A stretch of 64,000 bases of DNA from Alkalihalobacterium chitinilyticum (lineage in GTDB: Bacteria; Bacillota; Bacilli; Bacillales; Bacillaceae_F): contig NZ_JAOTPO010000009.1 in NCBI RefSeq assembly GCF_029028005.1, forward strand, positions 62,001 to 126,000, read 5' to 3'. Below are positions 1-8,360 of this stretch, in pieces (within the stretch, counting starts at the first letter, position 1; each line of letters opens with the position of its first letter). The notes beneath the pieces were generated by a model. It ran no database searches. It was not told the DNA's origin and saw nothing but the letters and a program-made list of their open reading frames with translations. Position numbers and translations under genes: made by a program.

Positions 1-1299
1 GCGACACGTTTAAGAATCGTTTTACAAGACGACTCGAAAGCACAGAAAACTGAAATTGAGGAGTTAGATGGAGTGAAAGGAGCTTTCTTGAGCTCAGGAC
101 AATTCCAAATCATATTTGGAACTGGTATCGTCAATAAAGTGTATGGCCCGTTTTCTGAAGAGGTCGGTTTAAAGGAGAAAGAAGCCGTTGATCATTCAGA
201 AGCGGTGAAAAAGAAGATGAATCCGTTTGCGAGGTTCGCTCGTACATTATCAAACATCTTTGTTCCTATCATCCCGGCCATTGTTGCAGCTGGTCTATTA
301 ATGGGACTGCTTGGAATGCTTCGAACCTTTGAATGGGTAGCTCCTGATAGTGCATTTATTGTTTTACTTGATATGTTTTCAAGTGCAGCCTTTATCATTC
401 TTCCTATCCTAATTGGTGTTAGTGCAGCTAAAGAATTTGGAGGAAATCCTTATTTAGGAGCGGTTATCGGTGGAATTATGACGCACCCGGCCTTGTTAAA
501 TCCATGGGGCCTAGGAAATGCTGAACCGGATATGCTTCCTTTCTTAGGTTTTGAAATTGCATTAATCGGTTACCAAGGAACAGTTATCCCTGTGTTACTT
601 GCGGTCTATTTTATGAGTAAACTAGAAAAAGGACTTAGAAAAGTTGTTCCCAATTCAGTAGATTTATTAGTTGTTCCATTCATTACCATTATTGCTACCG
701 GATTCGTTTCTCTAATGATCATCGGACCACTTGGTACATTTGTGGGTGATGGCATTACAACCATTTTAAACTTTGTTTATAACCATGTTGGGTTTGTAGC
801 TGGATTATTGTTTGGTGGTACTTACTCTCTTATCGTACTTACAGGAGTACACCACAGTTTCCATGCCATTGAAGCAGGGTTAATTGCAAGTATTGGTATT
901 AACTACTTACTTCCCATTTGGTCAATGGCCAACGTTGCACAAGGTGGAGCAGGACTTGCAGTATTCTTTAAAACGAAACGTGCAAAAACGAAAGAGATTG
1001 CATTACCTTCTGCTTTTTCCGCTTTCTTAGGTATTACAGAACCTGTTATTTTTGGGGTAAACTTAAGGTATCGTAGACCATTTATAGGAGCGATGATTGG
1101 TGGAGCTTTAGGTGGAGCTTATGTTGTATTCATGAATGTAGCAGCAACGGCATACGGCTTAACAGGTATCCCGATGATTGCGATTGTCTTACCACTCGGC
1201 ACAATTAACTTAATGAACTATTTAATTGGATTTGCGATTGCTCTAGTAGCTGCGTTTGTGGCTACGTGGATCTTAGGATTTAAAGAAGAGGAAAAATAA
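1..1299 (+). CDS. scrA: Sucrose-specific PTS transporter subunit IIBC (5' end outside window)
   Basis: Sugar-specific permease of the phosphotransferase system, which imports sucrose and phosphorylates it to sucrose-6-phosphate at the membrane. The frame is open from base 1. The first residues (ATRLRIVL) match the part of the EIIB domain that normally follows the phosphorylated cysteine (CATRLR), so that codon probably lies just outside the window. The IIC part has about ten hydrophobic segments and the family motif GITEPVIFG. No IIA domain is fused at the C-terminus, so a separate IIA must serve it. Fructokinase and sucrose-6-phosphate hydrolase follow in the same direction, which supports sucrose over trehalose or beta-glucosides. 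A GTG at 73 is an internal valine, not the start. Confidence 0.93.
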   Translation, partial: ATRLRIVLQDDSKAQKTEIEELDGVKGAFLSSGQFQIIFGTGIVNKVYGPFSEEVGLKEKEAVDHSEAVKKKMNPFARFARTLSNIFVPIIPAIVAAGLLMGLLGMLRTFEWVAPDSAFIVLLDMFSSAAFIILPILIGVSAAKEFGGNPYLGAVIGGIMTHPALLNPWGLGNAEPDMLPFLGFEIALIGYQGTVIPVLLAVYFMSKLEKGLRKVVPNSVDLLVVPFITIIATGFVSLMIIGPLGTFVGDGITTILNFVYNHVGFVAGLLFGGTYSLIVLTGVHHSFHAIEAGLIASIGINYLLPIWSMANVAQGGAGLAVFFKTKRAKTKEIALPSAFSAFLGITEPVIFGVNLRYRRPFIGAMIGGALGGAYVVFMNVAATAYGLTGIPMIAIVLPLGTINLMNYLIGFAIALVAAFVATWILGFKEEEK

Positions 1300-1302
1300 A
1301 TA

Positions 1303-1340
1303 GTTGAGAACAGGCGATTGATGCCTGTTCTTTTCTCAAC
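1303..1340 (+). terminator. Intergenic hairpin between scrA and scrK
   Basis: GAACAGGC and GCCTGTTC form an 8-bp stem around GATTGAT, with outer GTTGAG/CTCAAC pairing across a small bulge. Only a short T run follows, so partial termination or an mRNA processing/stability element within the operon is more likely than full termination. Confidence 0.5.
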
Positions 1341-1361
1341 TTTTAATGGAGGGTTTACAAG

Positions 1362-2312
1362 ATGATGAAGCAAGGTGTCATTTCGTTAGGTGAGGCTTTA
1401 ATTGATTTTATCCCGTTAGATAAAGATAATATCTCATACCAGAAAAGTGCTGGTGGAGCGCCTGCAAATGTAGCCGTAGGACTTGCACGTTTAGGTGCGA
1501 AATCAACGTTTCTTGGAAAAGTAGGCGACGATGTCTTAGGGCATTTTTTAAAAACAACATTAGAGAAATATGGTGTACAGACCAACTACATGTACTTAGA
1601 CCAACAAACTCGAACGGGTGTTGTGTTCGTTACACTAGCAGCAGATGGAGAGCGTAGTTTTGATTTTTACATTAATCCAAGTGCGGATCAAATGTTAACA
1701 ACAGAAGAAATCACACCAGAACTTTTTGAGGAAAATAAAATCCTTCATTTCGGTTCAATTAGTTTAATCAATGATCCCGCGAGATCAGCTACGAAAAAAG
1801 CAGTAGCGCTTGCAAAAGAAAAAGGCATGCTCATTTCATACGACCCTAATTTACGCTTAAACTTGTGGCCGAGTGAAACAACAGCTAGAACAGCGATTAT
1901 CTCTATGCTTGATCAAACCGATGTTTTGAAAATCTCAGAGGAAGAACTGGAATTCATAACAGGCAAAAAAGATCTTGCCGAAGGGCTAGAAGCATTAGCT
2001 CGTTATGAGATCCGGCTGATCTTTATCACGCTAGGAGCGGATGGTTGTATTGTGTACTTAAATGGTGAGAGACAGTCAGTACCTGCAATGAAAGTCGATG
2101 CGATTGATACAACTGGTGCTGGCGACGCTTTCGTTTCAGGAATTTTATACCGACTTAATCGAACGGAAAAAGAAGTACATTCATTAACTCTTGAAGAAGT
2201 TGTAGAGATGGCCAGGTTTGCAAGTGTGTCAGGTGGATTAGCAGCTTCTACAAAAGGGGCAATGACAGCATTACCGACATTACAAAAAGTTGAAGAAATG
2301 TTAGAAAAGTAG
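1362..2312 (+). CDS. scrK: Fructokinase, PfkB (ribokinase) family
   Basis: Cytoplasmic ATP-dependent kinase that should phosphorylate the fructose released when sucrose-6-phosphate is cleaved, feeding glycolysis. The 316-residue length is normal for PfkB sugar kinases. The N-terminal signature GGAPANVA is near residues 27-34. The C-terminal ATP-binding signature DTTGAGDAF starts at about residue 249, with catalytic base Asp255. The start follows GGAGGG with good spacing; a second ATG directly follows the first. It lies between the sucrose permease and the sucrose-6-phosphate hydrolase, so a fructokinase role is much more likely than 2-keto-3-deoxygluconate kinase. Confidence 0.92.
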   Translation: MMKQGVISLGEALIDFIPLDKDNISYQKSAGGAPANVAVGLARLGAKSTFLGKVGDDVLGHFLKTTLEKYGVQTNYMYLDQQTRTGVVFVTLAADGERSFDFYINPSADQMLTTEEITPELFEENKILHFGSISLINDPARSATKKAVALAKEKGMLISYDPNLRLNLWPSETTARTAIISMLDQTDVLKISEEELEFITGKKDLAEGLEALARYEIRLIFITLGADGCIVYLNGERQSVPAMKVDAIDTTGAGDAFVSGILYRLNRTEKEVHSLTLEEVVEMARFASVSGGLAASTKGAMTALPTLQKVEEMLEK

Positions 2313-2336
2313 TTAGAAGAAAAGGAGTGATCACTT

Positions 2337-3782
2337 GTGGATCGTAACAGTGATCTAATTCATCAAGCTGAACAAACAGTTGCAGAATATAAAGATATAG
2401 TCAATCAAGATAAGTACCGTTTACATTTTCACTTGATGCCACCCGTAGGATTATTAAATGACCCGAATGGTTTTATTCACTGGGAGGGGAGATATCATTT
2501 ATTCTATCAGTGGAATCCGTTTAAAACATCTCATGGTGCCAAATTTTGGGGACATTATAGTTCAAGTAATTTAGTCGATTGGAAAGAAGAGAAAATCGCC
2601 CTTGCCCCGAGTGAATGGTTTGAGAAAAATGGGTGCTATTCAGGAAGTGCCGTAGAAGACAATGGAAAACTAAAGCTCCTTTATACAGGAAATGTGAAAG
2701 ATGAACAGGGGAACCGGGAAACGTACCAATGCTTGGCGGAGTCGACGAATGGAACTGATTTTAAAAAGAAAGGCGTTGTTCTGCGTCTGCCGGAAGGATA
2801 TACTGCTCACTTTCGCGATCCAAAAGTCTGGAAGTATGAAGGAAAGTGGTATATGGTCATTGGCGCTCAATCCGCGCAATTAGAAGGACGAGCAGTGTTG
2901 TTTTCATCAAACGACCTTGAAGAATGGACAATCATTGGTGATGTGGCCGGGACGAATTTAAACGGTCTCGGTAACTTCGGGTATATGTGGGAATGTCCTG
3001 ATTTGTTCCAATTAGAAGAAAATGACATTTTACTTGTGTCGCCTCAAGGACTTAAACCAGAAGGCATGCTTTATCAAAATGTCTATAATACCGGATATTT
3101 TGTAGGGAAACTAGATTATCAAACGGGTGCACTCGAGCATGGTGAATTTTTTGAACTCGATCGTGGCTTTGAATTTTATGCACCGCAAACAACAGTTGAT
3201 GATCAAGGCCGGCGCTTAATGTTTGGCTGGATGGGTGTACCTGAACAGGAAGAAGATAAGCATCCAACGATTGCTCAGCATTGGATTCATGCGATGACCA
3301 TTCCGCGGGAGTTGTTATTTAGAGATGGTCGTATTTTGCAGCAACCTGTTAAAGAATTACAGGACCTGCGAATAAATGAATCGACACTCACAGATGTTAA
3401 GGTTGATCCACAGCATTCGTTTTCCAAACTGGAAGGATCGGTTTATGAACTTCAAATGCATGTAGAAGAATTTGAAGCTCAGCAGCTAGAAATTTCTATA
3501 AAAGATAGTGTTCAACTTCGTTACAATAAAAAAGAACAAGTGTTTACACTTGAACGAGTGAGTTTAACTAAGGGGGCACCAGAAGTACGTCAATGTCAGC
3601 TTACTAACTTGACTAAGATTCAAGTGTTTGTCGACACTTCTGCGATTGAAATTTTTATTAATGATGGACAGGAAGTGTTTACAGCTCGGATGTTCCCTGA
3701 GGATGTTTCTAATAAAAGTATTGTCTTTAAAGTTGGGGACGGTCATGTAAAGGGTTCGATCCAAAAGTGGGATTTTGAATAA
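2337..3782 (+). CDS. scrB: Sucrose-6-phosphate hydrolase (GH32)
   Basis: Intracellular glycoside hydrolase family 32 enzyme that splits sucrose-6-phosphate into glucose-6-phosphate and fructose. All three catalytic motifs are visible: NDPNG (nucleophile Asp42), FRDP (transition-state stabiliser Asp161) and WECPD (acid/base Glu219). The five-bladed propeller domain is followed by a C-terminal beta-sandwich. There is no signal peptide, which fits a PTS-coupled cytoplasmic enzyme rather than a secreted levanase. Translation starts at GTG behind AAAGGAG, 24 bp after scrK, so it is co-transcribed. Equivalent to sacA of B. subtilis. Confidence 0.94.
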   Translation: MDRNSDLIHQAEQTVAEYKDIVNQDKYRLHFHLMPPVGLLNDPNGFIHWEGRYHLFYQWNPFKTSHGAKFWGHYSSSNLVDWKEEKIALAPSEWFEKNGCYSGSAVEDNGKLKLLYTGNVKDEQGNRETYQCLAESTNGTDFKKKGVVLRLPEGYTAHFRDPKVWKYEGKWYMVIGAQSAQLEGRAVLFSSNDLEEWTIIGDVAGTNLNGLGNFGYMWECPDLFQLEENDILLVSPQGLKPEGMLYQNVYNTGYFVGKLDYQTGALEHGEFFELDRGFEFYAPQTTVDDQGRRLMFGWMGVPEQEEDKHPTIAQHWIHAMTIPRELLFRDGRILQQPVKELQDLRINESTLTDVKVDPQHSFSKLEGSVYELQMHVEEFEAQQLEISIKDSVQLRYNKKEQVFTLERVSLTKGAPEVRQCQLTNLTKIQVFVDTSAIEIFINDGQEVFTARMFPEDVSNKSIVFKVGDGHVKGSIQKWDFE

Positions 3783-3798
3783 GAGAATACATTTGTAT

Positions 3799-3833
3799 CA
3801 CCATGGCTTTTTGAGAAGCTGTGGTGTTTTTTT
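3799..3833 (+). terminator. Terminator of the sucrose operon
   Basis: An 11-bp stem (CACCATGGCTT/AAGCTGTGGTG, two G-U pairs in RNA) is followed by seven T, just after the scrB stop. Confidence 0.85.
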
Positions 3834-4045
3834 ATACTTTTAGATATATGTTTTCTTATTAATAGATACGTCCTTAAGTTGGGGGGATTGGTTTTTGAGA
3901 TCGGTTGGGTAAAGGGTTAATTCCTTCAGTTGATATTCGATTGTTTGGACTAGTCATGATTGTGATTGGCTTTTCATATGAATGGGTTATGTCTGTCCCA
4001 TAAAAATAAAGAGGAAAATGTGGCAGGAGAGGAGGGATTCAATAG

Positions 4046-5272
4046 TTGTCTTACTGGAAAAACAGTTTTCATCATGACATGGTCGCTGGAGTCATCGTTG
4101 CAATATTAATTATTCCACAAGCAATTGCTTATGCTATTCTAGCTGGTGTTCCTCCTGTTGTAGGATTATATTCAGCTACAGTCCCAGTTTTGATCTACTT
4201 ATTATTCGGCACCTCACCACACTTGTCGGTAGGTCCGGTTGCTGTCGTATCTTTGCTCATTTTTTCAGGTGTATCATCCATTGCGATACCTGGCACGGAT
4301 GATTATTTTAGTCTAGTAATAACAGTCACTTTTTTAGTAGGTGTATTACAGGTGTTTTTTTCTGCCTTGAAATTCGGTACATTGTTGGAATGGATTCCTT
4401 ATAGTGTCATCAAAGGCTTTACCTCGGCATGTGCGGTTATTATAGCAGTTAGTCAAATTGAAAATTTAATTGGATTTTCACTTGGGCACTCTACATCAGT
4501 CATTCATACTTCTATGACGTTATTTACAAACTTAGAGAGTATACATTTGGCAACGTTTTTAATTGGGTTAATAAGTATACTTCTCATCTTAACGATTAAT
4601 TCTATCAGTAGAAAATTACCAACACCGTTGTTTGTGGTAATTATTTTAACTGTCAGTGTATCTTTTTTTCGCTTAGATAATTTTGGGGTGCCGATCATAG
4701 GACAGCTTCCGCAAGGGTTTCCAACCTTTACATTACCAATGTTTAATGCAGAGGTATTAATGGCAGTTTTTCCTACAGCTATCATTATAGCTTTTATCGG
4801 ATACATTGAGTCAATTGCGGTCGCAAAAGTGATTGCAGAAAAAGAAAATTACAAGCTAGGGGTAAATCAGGAACTAACTAGTTTAGGATTAGCTAATACC
4901 ATCGGTGCTTTTTTTTCGAGTATGCCAGTAGCAGGAGGCATTTCACGTTCAGCAGTAAATTACGATTCTGGTGCAAGAACAAAGGTTGCTAGTTTGATTA
5001 CAACGATATTTATATTTTTAACGCTACTGTTGTTTACGCCATTATTTTATTTTTTACCGAAACCAACCTTAGCAGCAATTATTATAGTGGCAATCACTAA
5101 AATAATTAACATAAAAGGATTATGGTTAACTTGTAAATCTAGTAAAAGAGACGGCATTTTATTACTGACTACATTGTTCATGACCTTGTTATACGGTCCA
5201 GAGTGGGGAATCGTATGCGGGATAACACTTGGCGTACTATTGCAACTGTGGAACTCACGCATTTCCCTTTAG
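4046..5272 (+). CDS. SulP family anion transporter without STAS domain
   Basis: Integral membrane carrier of the SulP (SLC26) family, which moves sulfate, bicarbonate or other anions. The N-terminal half carries the family pattern around LYSATVPVLIY and GTSPHLSVGPVA, and repeated hydrophobic helices run to the end. At 408 residues it lacks the cytoplasmic C-terminal STAS domain of typical SulP proteins and the first helix is short, so it is a core-only form. The start is TTG behind GGAGGG. The frame ends cleanly at a terminator, with no STAS remnant downstream, so the short form looks natural. Substrate cannot be read from sequence. Confidence 0.87.
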   Translation: MSYWKNSFHHDMVAGVIVAILIIPQAIAYAILAGVPPVVGLYSATVPVLIYLLFGTSPHLSVGPVAVVSLLIFSGVSSIAIPGTDDYFSLVITVTFLVGVLQVFFSALKFGTLLEWIPYSVIKGFTSACAVIIAVSQIENLIGFSLGHSTSVIHTSMTLFTNLESIHLATFLIGLISILLILTINSISRKLPTPLFVVIILTVSVSFFRLDNFGVPIIGQLPQGFPTFTLPMFNAEVLMAVFPTAIIIAFIGYIESIAVAKVIAEKENYKLGVNQELTSLGLANTIGAFFSSMPVAGGISRSAVNYDSGARTKVASLITTIFIFLTLLLFTPLFYFLPKPTLAAIIIVAITKIINIKGLWLTCKSSKRDGILLLTTLFMTLLYGPEWGIVCGITLGVLLQLWNSRISL

Positions 5273-5280
5273 TGAACTAA

Positions 5281-5337
5281 AGGTGCCAGGCACCGTTATA
5301 CACTTTTGTGTATAATTGGTGCCTGGTACCTTTTTTT
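5281..5337. terminator. Long hairpin terminator with GGTGCC palindromes
   Basis: AGGTGCCAGGCACC pairs with GGTGCCTGGTACCT, and TTATACAC with GTGTATAA inside, giving an unusually long stem with a TTTT loop and seven T after it. It ends the SulP gene. The opposing 55-codon gene stops within the T run. Confidence 0.8.
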
Positions 5338-5503
5338 AGGTTGCGTTGTGATCGCTTTCCTCGTAGGCGATAAGGATGACGTCTTTATGTGCTTCAGCCT
5401 GCAAATCTTTTTCTAATTCTATAACACGATTTAATAATTCAGGGCTGAGATCTGCTGCAGTGTATCGATCATATTCCATAGGTTGTTTACGGTCGTTTGT
5501 CAT
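5336..5503 (-). CDS. Small hypothetical protein, 55 aa
   Basis: A short reading frame on the minus strand that starts with ATG behind AGGAGG, a near-perfect ribosome binding site, which is the main reason to believe it. The protein begins MTNDRKQPMEYDRY, is charged and soluble, has a likely helical middle (SPELLNRVIELEKDLQ) and ends in DHNAT. There is no signal peptide, membrane segment or cysteine. It converges with the SulP gene, and its stop overlaps the T run of the shared hairpin. Function unknown. Confidence 0.65.
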   Translation of the reverse strand: MTNDRKQPMEYDRYTAADLSPELLNRVIELEKDLQAEAHKDVILIAYEESDHNAT

Positions 5504-5677
5504 GGGTTCCTCCTAAGTTCGGATAAATTATTGTAATATGTCATTAACTTTCTCACCAATATCTGTTATTATTCAATCATGTGTCATTATTTCAATATTT
5601 GAAATATATAAATTTTGAATGAATAATCATACAAAGAATAGAGAGCTGTTTTATTATATTCGAAAGGAACATGCAGC

Positions 5678-6625
5678 TTGCAAACTACAAATACTAAGTT
5701 ACGTTTACTTGGAATTGGGCTTGTTTTATTAGGAGCTATCTTATGGGGAGTTTCAGGTACGGTTGCTCAATTCTTATTTGAAGAAAAGAGCTTTAGTGCT
5801 GAATGGTTAGTTGTTATTCGGTTACTTATAGCAGGTCTTTTATTATTGCTTATCTGTGTCTGGAACCATAATCCGAACGTCTGGAAAATCTGGAAGGTGC
5901 AGAAGCATCGATATGCGTTGATTTACTTTGGAATTGTCGGAATGCTGGGAGTTCAATATACATACTTTGCAGCAATCGAAGCGAGTAATGCGGCTACAGC
6001 CACATTACTTCAATATCTAGGTCCTGTTTTTATTACGGTATATATAGCAATTAAATCGAAAGCTCTACCTACTAGGAGTCAAGTGATAGCGATCTTTCTT
6101 GCGCTTTCAGGAACCTTTTTACTCGTTACTCATGGGAATTTTCAAACGTTATCCATTTCAGGGTGGGCGCTGTTTTTGGGGATCGCATCAGCACTTGCGC
6201 TAGCTTTTTATACGTTGCAGCCCATTCAGCTATTGAAAGAATACGGATCAGCAGTTGTTGTTGGCTGGGGAATGGTAGTCGGTGGAGTTGTTATGAGCTT
6301 AATTCATCCCCCTTGGCAAGTGGTTGGTTCAATCTCTTTAGTATCGATACTAGCCGTGTTATTTGTTATCATTTTTGGTACTTTAATTGCTTTTTATAGT
6401 TATCTAGAAAGTTTGAAGTATTTAAAAGCAACAGAAACAAGTTTATTAGCGTGTGCTGAACCATTATCAGCCGCGATTTTAGCTGTCATATGGTTAAATG
6501 TTGCGTTCGGCCTCTCAGAATGGATTGGAGCATTTTGTATTATGGCAACGATCGTTATCCTATCGCAAACAAAACCGAAAGCCAAAACGACAAATAACCA
6601 AATTCACCGAGCTAAAACGAATTAG
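5678..6625 (+). CDS. EamA-type (DMT superfamily) transporter
   Basis: Ten-helix inner-membrane transporter with two EamA repeats, as in drug/metabolite exporters. The first repeat begins GAILWGVSGTVAQ. The short basic C-terminal tail (KPKAKTTNNQ) is cytoplasmic in type. The start is TTG about ten bases after AAAGG; an ATG seven bases upstream is out of frame. It is a single gene with its own terminator, so context gives no substrate. The family includes exporters of amino acids and nucleosides; the sequence resembles the YdcZ/LicB-like metabolite carriers only in general form. Confidence 0.88.
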   Translation: MQTTNTKLRLLGIGLVLLGAILWGVSGTVAQFLFEEKSFSAEWLVVIRLLIAGLLLLLICVWNHNPNVWKIWKVQKHRYALIYFGIVGMLGVQYTYFAAIEASNAATATLLQYLGPVFITVYIAIKSKALPTRSQVIAIFLALSGTFLLVTHGNFQTLSISGWALFLGIASALALAFYTLQPIQLLKEYGSAVVVGWGMVVGGVVMSLIHPPWQVVGSISLVSILAVLFVIIFGTLIAFYSYLESLKYLKATETSLLACAEPLSAAILAVIWLNVAFGLSEWIGAFCIMATIVILSQTKPKAKTTNNQIHRAKTN

Positions 6626-6628
6626 TGA

Positions 6629-6661
6629 AAAAACATCTCTCTTGAGGTGTTTTTCTTTTTG
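6629..6661 (+). terminator. Terminator after EamA gene
   Basis: An 11-bp stem AAAAACATCTC/GAGGTGTTTTT with TCTT loop is followed by a T-rich tail. Confidence 0.82.
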
Positions 6662-6786
6662 ATATTATTTGGTCTGGATGAAAAAGTGGACTACTGAGTC
6701 AAGTTAAATTTTATGGTAAAATAACGTAGTACCATTTTTCGACATACATAAATTAAAAAGATTCTTACCCCAAAGGAGTATTTCCA

Positions 6787-7479
6787 TTGAATCAGAATAC
6801 GACAAACGAAAACCAACATAAAGAGAAGATCAATAATAGAAAAATTCTTATCATTACTTCAGTTGAAGCGGAAAAAGAAGCGATATTGCGCGGACTGAAA
6901 CCGACGAACTCTATTGATGTGGTCGTTTCAGGAGTCGGCATAGCAGCTGCAGCTACTGCAACAGCTAGAGTATTAGCAACTAAAACTTATGATTTAGTCA
7001 TCAATGCAGGAATTGCGGGTGGATTTGTTGGACAAGCAGAAGTGGGATCGATTGTCATCGCAAATGAAATCGTTGCAGCCGATTTTGGCACAGAAACACC
7101 AGAGGGTTTCGCGAGTATCGATGAGCTCGGGTTTGGTTCGTCTCGAATGAAAGCAGATGAAAATCTAGTTGAAGTTGTTTCAAAGACATTTAGAAACGCA
7201 GGTCAAACGGTAACAACTGGTCCGATTATTACGGTTTCGACAGTGACAGGGACGGCTGAAACTACCGAAGAAATGTTGCGACGAGTACCTAGTGTTAAGG
7301 CGGAAGCCATGGAAGGTTTCGGAGTTGCAACAGCTGCCGGACAATTCGGTATCCCGATTCTTGAAATTCGTACAATTTCAAATGCAGTTGGACCAAGAGA
7401 TCGGGATGCCTGGCGGATAAAAGAAGCATTACAAACTTTACAAGAAGCAAGCACCATTTTACAGGAGGTTTTAACTTGA
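6787..7479 (+). CDS. mqnB: Futalosine hydrolase
   Basis: Nucleosidase of the futalosine route to menaquinone; it removes the base from futalosine to give dehypoxanthine futalosine. The protein has the MTA/SAH nucleosidase fold: an early ITSVEAEKEA segment, GVGIAAAATAT, then NAGIAGGF, and the C-terminal EAMEGFGVA segment that holds the ribose-binding Met-Glu. It is 230 residues, preceded by about 18 polar residues before the fold begins. It starts with TTG behind AAGGAG and overlaps mqnD by four bases (TTGA), so the two are translationally coupled. The partner assignment strengthens the call over a generic MTA/SAH nucleosidase. mqnA and mqnC are not in this window. Confidence 0.88.
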   Translation: MNQNTTNENQHKEKINNRKILIITSVEAEKEAILRGLKPTNSIDVVVSGVGIAAAATATARVLATKTYDLVINAGIAGGFVGQAEVGSIVIANEIVAADFGTETPEGFASIDELGFGSSRMKADENLVEVVSKTFRNAGQTVTTGPIITVSTVTGTAETTEEMLRRVPSVKAEAMEGFGVATAAGQFGIPILEIRTISNAVGPRDRDAWRIKEALQTLQEASTILQEVLT

Positions 7480-8306
7480 AAATAGCTTATTCTCCATGTC
7501 CAAATGATACATTTGTTTTCCATGCATGGGCACATGGGTTAATTCCTGGTGCCCCTATGCTTGATGTCACATTTGCAGATATTGACATAACAAATAACTT
7601 GGCAACGAAACCAAATAATCTAGATGTTCTTAAAATTTCATATGCTGCACTGCCTTGGGTATTATCAGAATATGCTTTGTTGCCATGTGGAGGCGCATTA
7701 GGCAGGGGGTGTGGACCGTTAGTGCTGACGAAAGGTGAGATTAAAGAGGCGACAGAGTTAACTGGTCGTCGTGTAGCTGTACCGAGTGAACGTTCAACCG
7801 CCTATTTATTATTCCGGCTCTGGGCCGCACAAAACATTCCTGGGGGAGTAGAGATTGTAGTTATGCCGTTTCATGAAATTATGCCAGCGGTTCGCGACGG
7901 GAAAATAGATGCTGGGTTAGTCATTCATGAGGCAAGGTTTACATATCAAACGTATCAATTAAACATGTTACAAGATTTAGGGAGTTGGTGGGAAGCAGAT
8001 ACGAATTTACCAATTCCGTTAGGGGCAATCATTGCTCGGCGTTCACTTGATCTTTCGGCTATAACAGATTGGATACGTTCATCCGTTGACTATGCATGGG
8101 CAAATCCAAAAGCGTCAGAAGATTATATATTATGTCATGCACAAGAAATGTCAATGGACGTTGCCCAAGCCCATATCAATTTGTATGTGAATGAATTTAC
8201 TAGAAATTTAGGTGATGAAGGCTACGAAGCCGTCTTTTCGCTCCTAGGCCGAGCGGCAGACGAAGGCTTAGTCCCGAAATTTGACCTGAATGCATTGCGT
8301 TTATAA
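7476..8306 (+). CDS. mqnD: 1,4-dihydroxy-6-naphthoate synthase
   Basis: Enzyme of the futalosine menaquinone pathway that converts cyclic dehypoxanthine futalosine to 1,4-dihydroxy-6-naphthoate. It has the periplasmic-binding-protein-like fold of MqnA/MqnD and opens with the hallmark YSPCPNDTF. A conserved segment DAGLVIHEARFTY lies in the C-terminal half. The length, 276 residues, is typical and there is no signal peptide. The TTG start overlaps the mqnB stop, and the ribosome binding site AGGAGG lies inside mqnB. Together the pair implies that this organism makes menaquinone by the futalosine route, unlike B. subtilis, which uses chorismate via o-succinylbenzoate. Confidence 0.92.
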   Translation: MKIAYSPCPNDTFVFHAWAHGLIPGAPMLDVTFADIDITNNLATKPNNLDVLKISYAALPWVLSEYALLPCGGALGRGCGPLVLTKGEIKEATELTGRRVAVPSERSTAYLLFRLWAAQNIPGGVEIVVMPFHEIMPAVRDGKIDAGLVIHEARFTYQTYQLNMLQDLGSWWEADTNLPIPLGAIIARRSLDLSAITDWIRSSVDYAWANPKASEDYILCHAQEMSMDVAQAHINLYVNEFTRNLGDEGYEAVFSLLGRAADEGLVPKFDLNALRL

Positions 8307-8360
8307 GAGAACGTTAATAGTAATAGAGTATGAAGCAGTTCAAATCATTAAAGATAATAT

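Noticed and set aside
3905-4003. Possible 32-residue hydrophobic peptide (TTG start) before the SulP gene
   Set aside because: No ribosome binding site at a useful distance and no recognised family; probably chance or a remnant.
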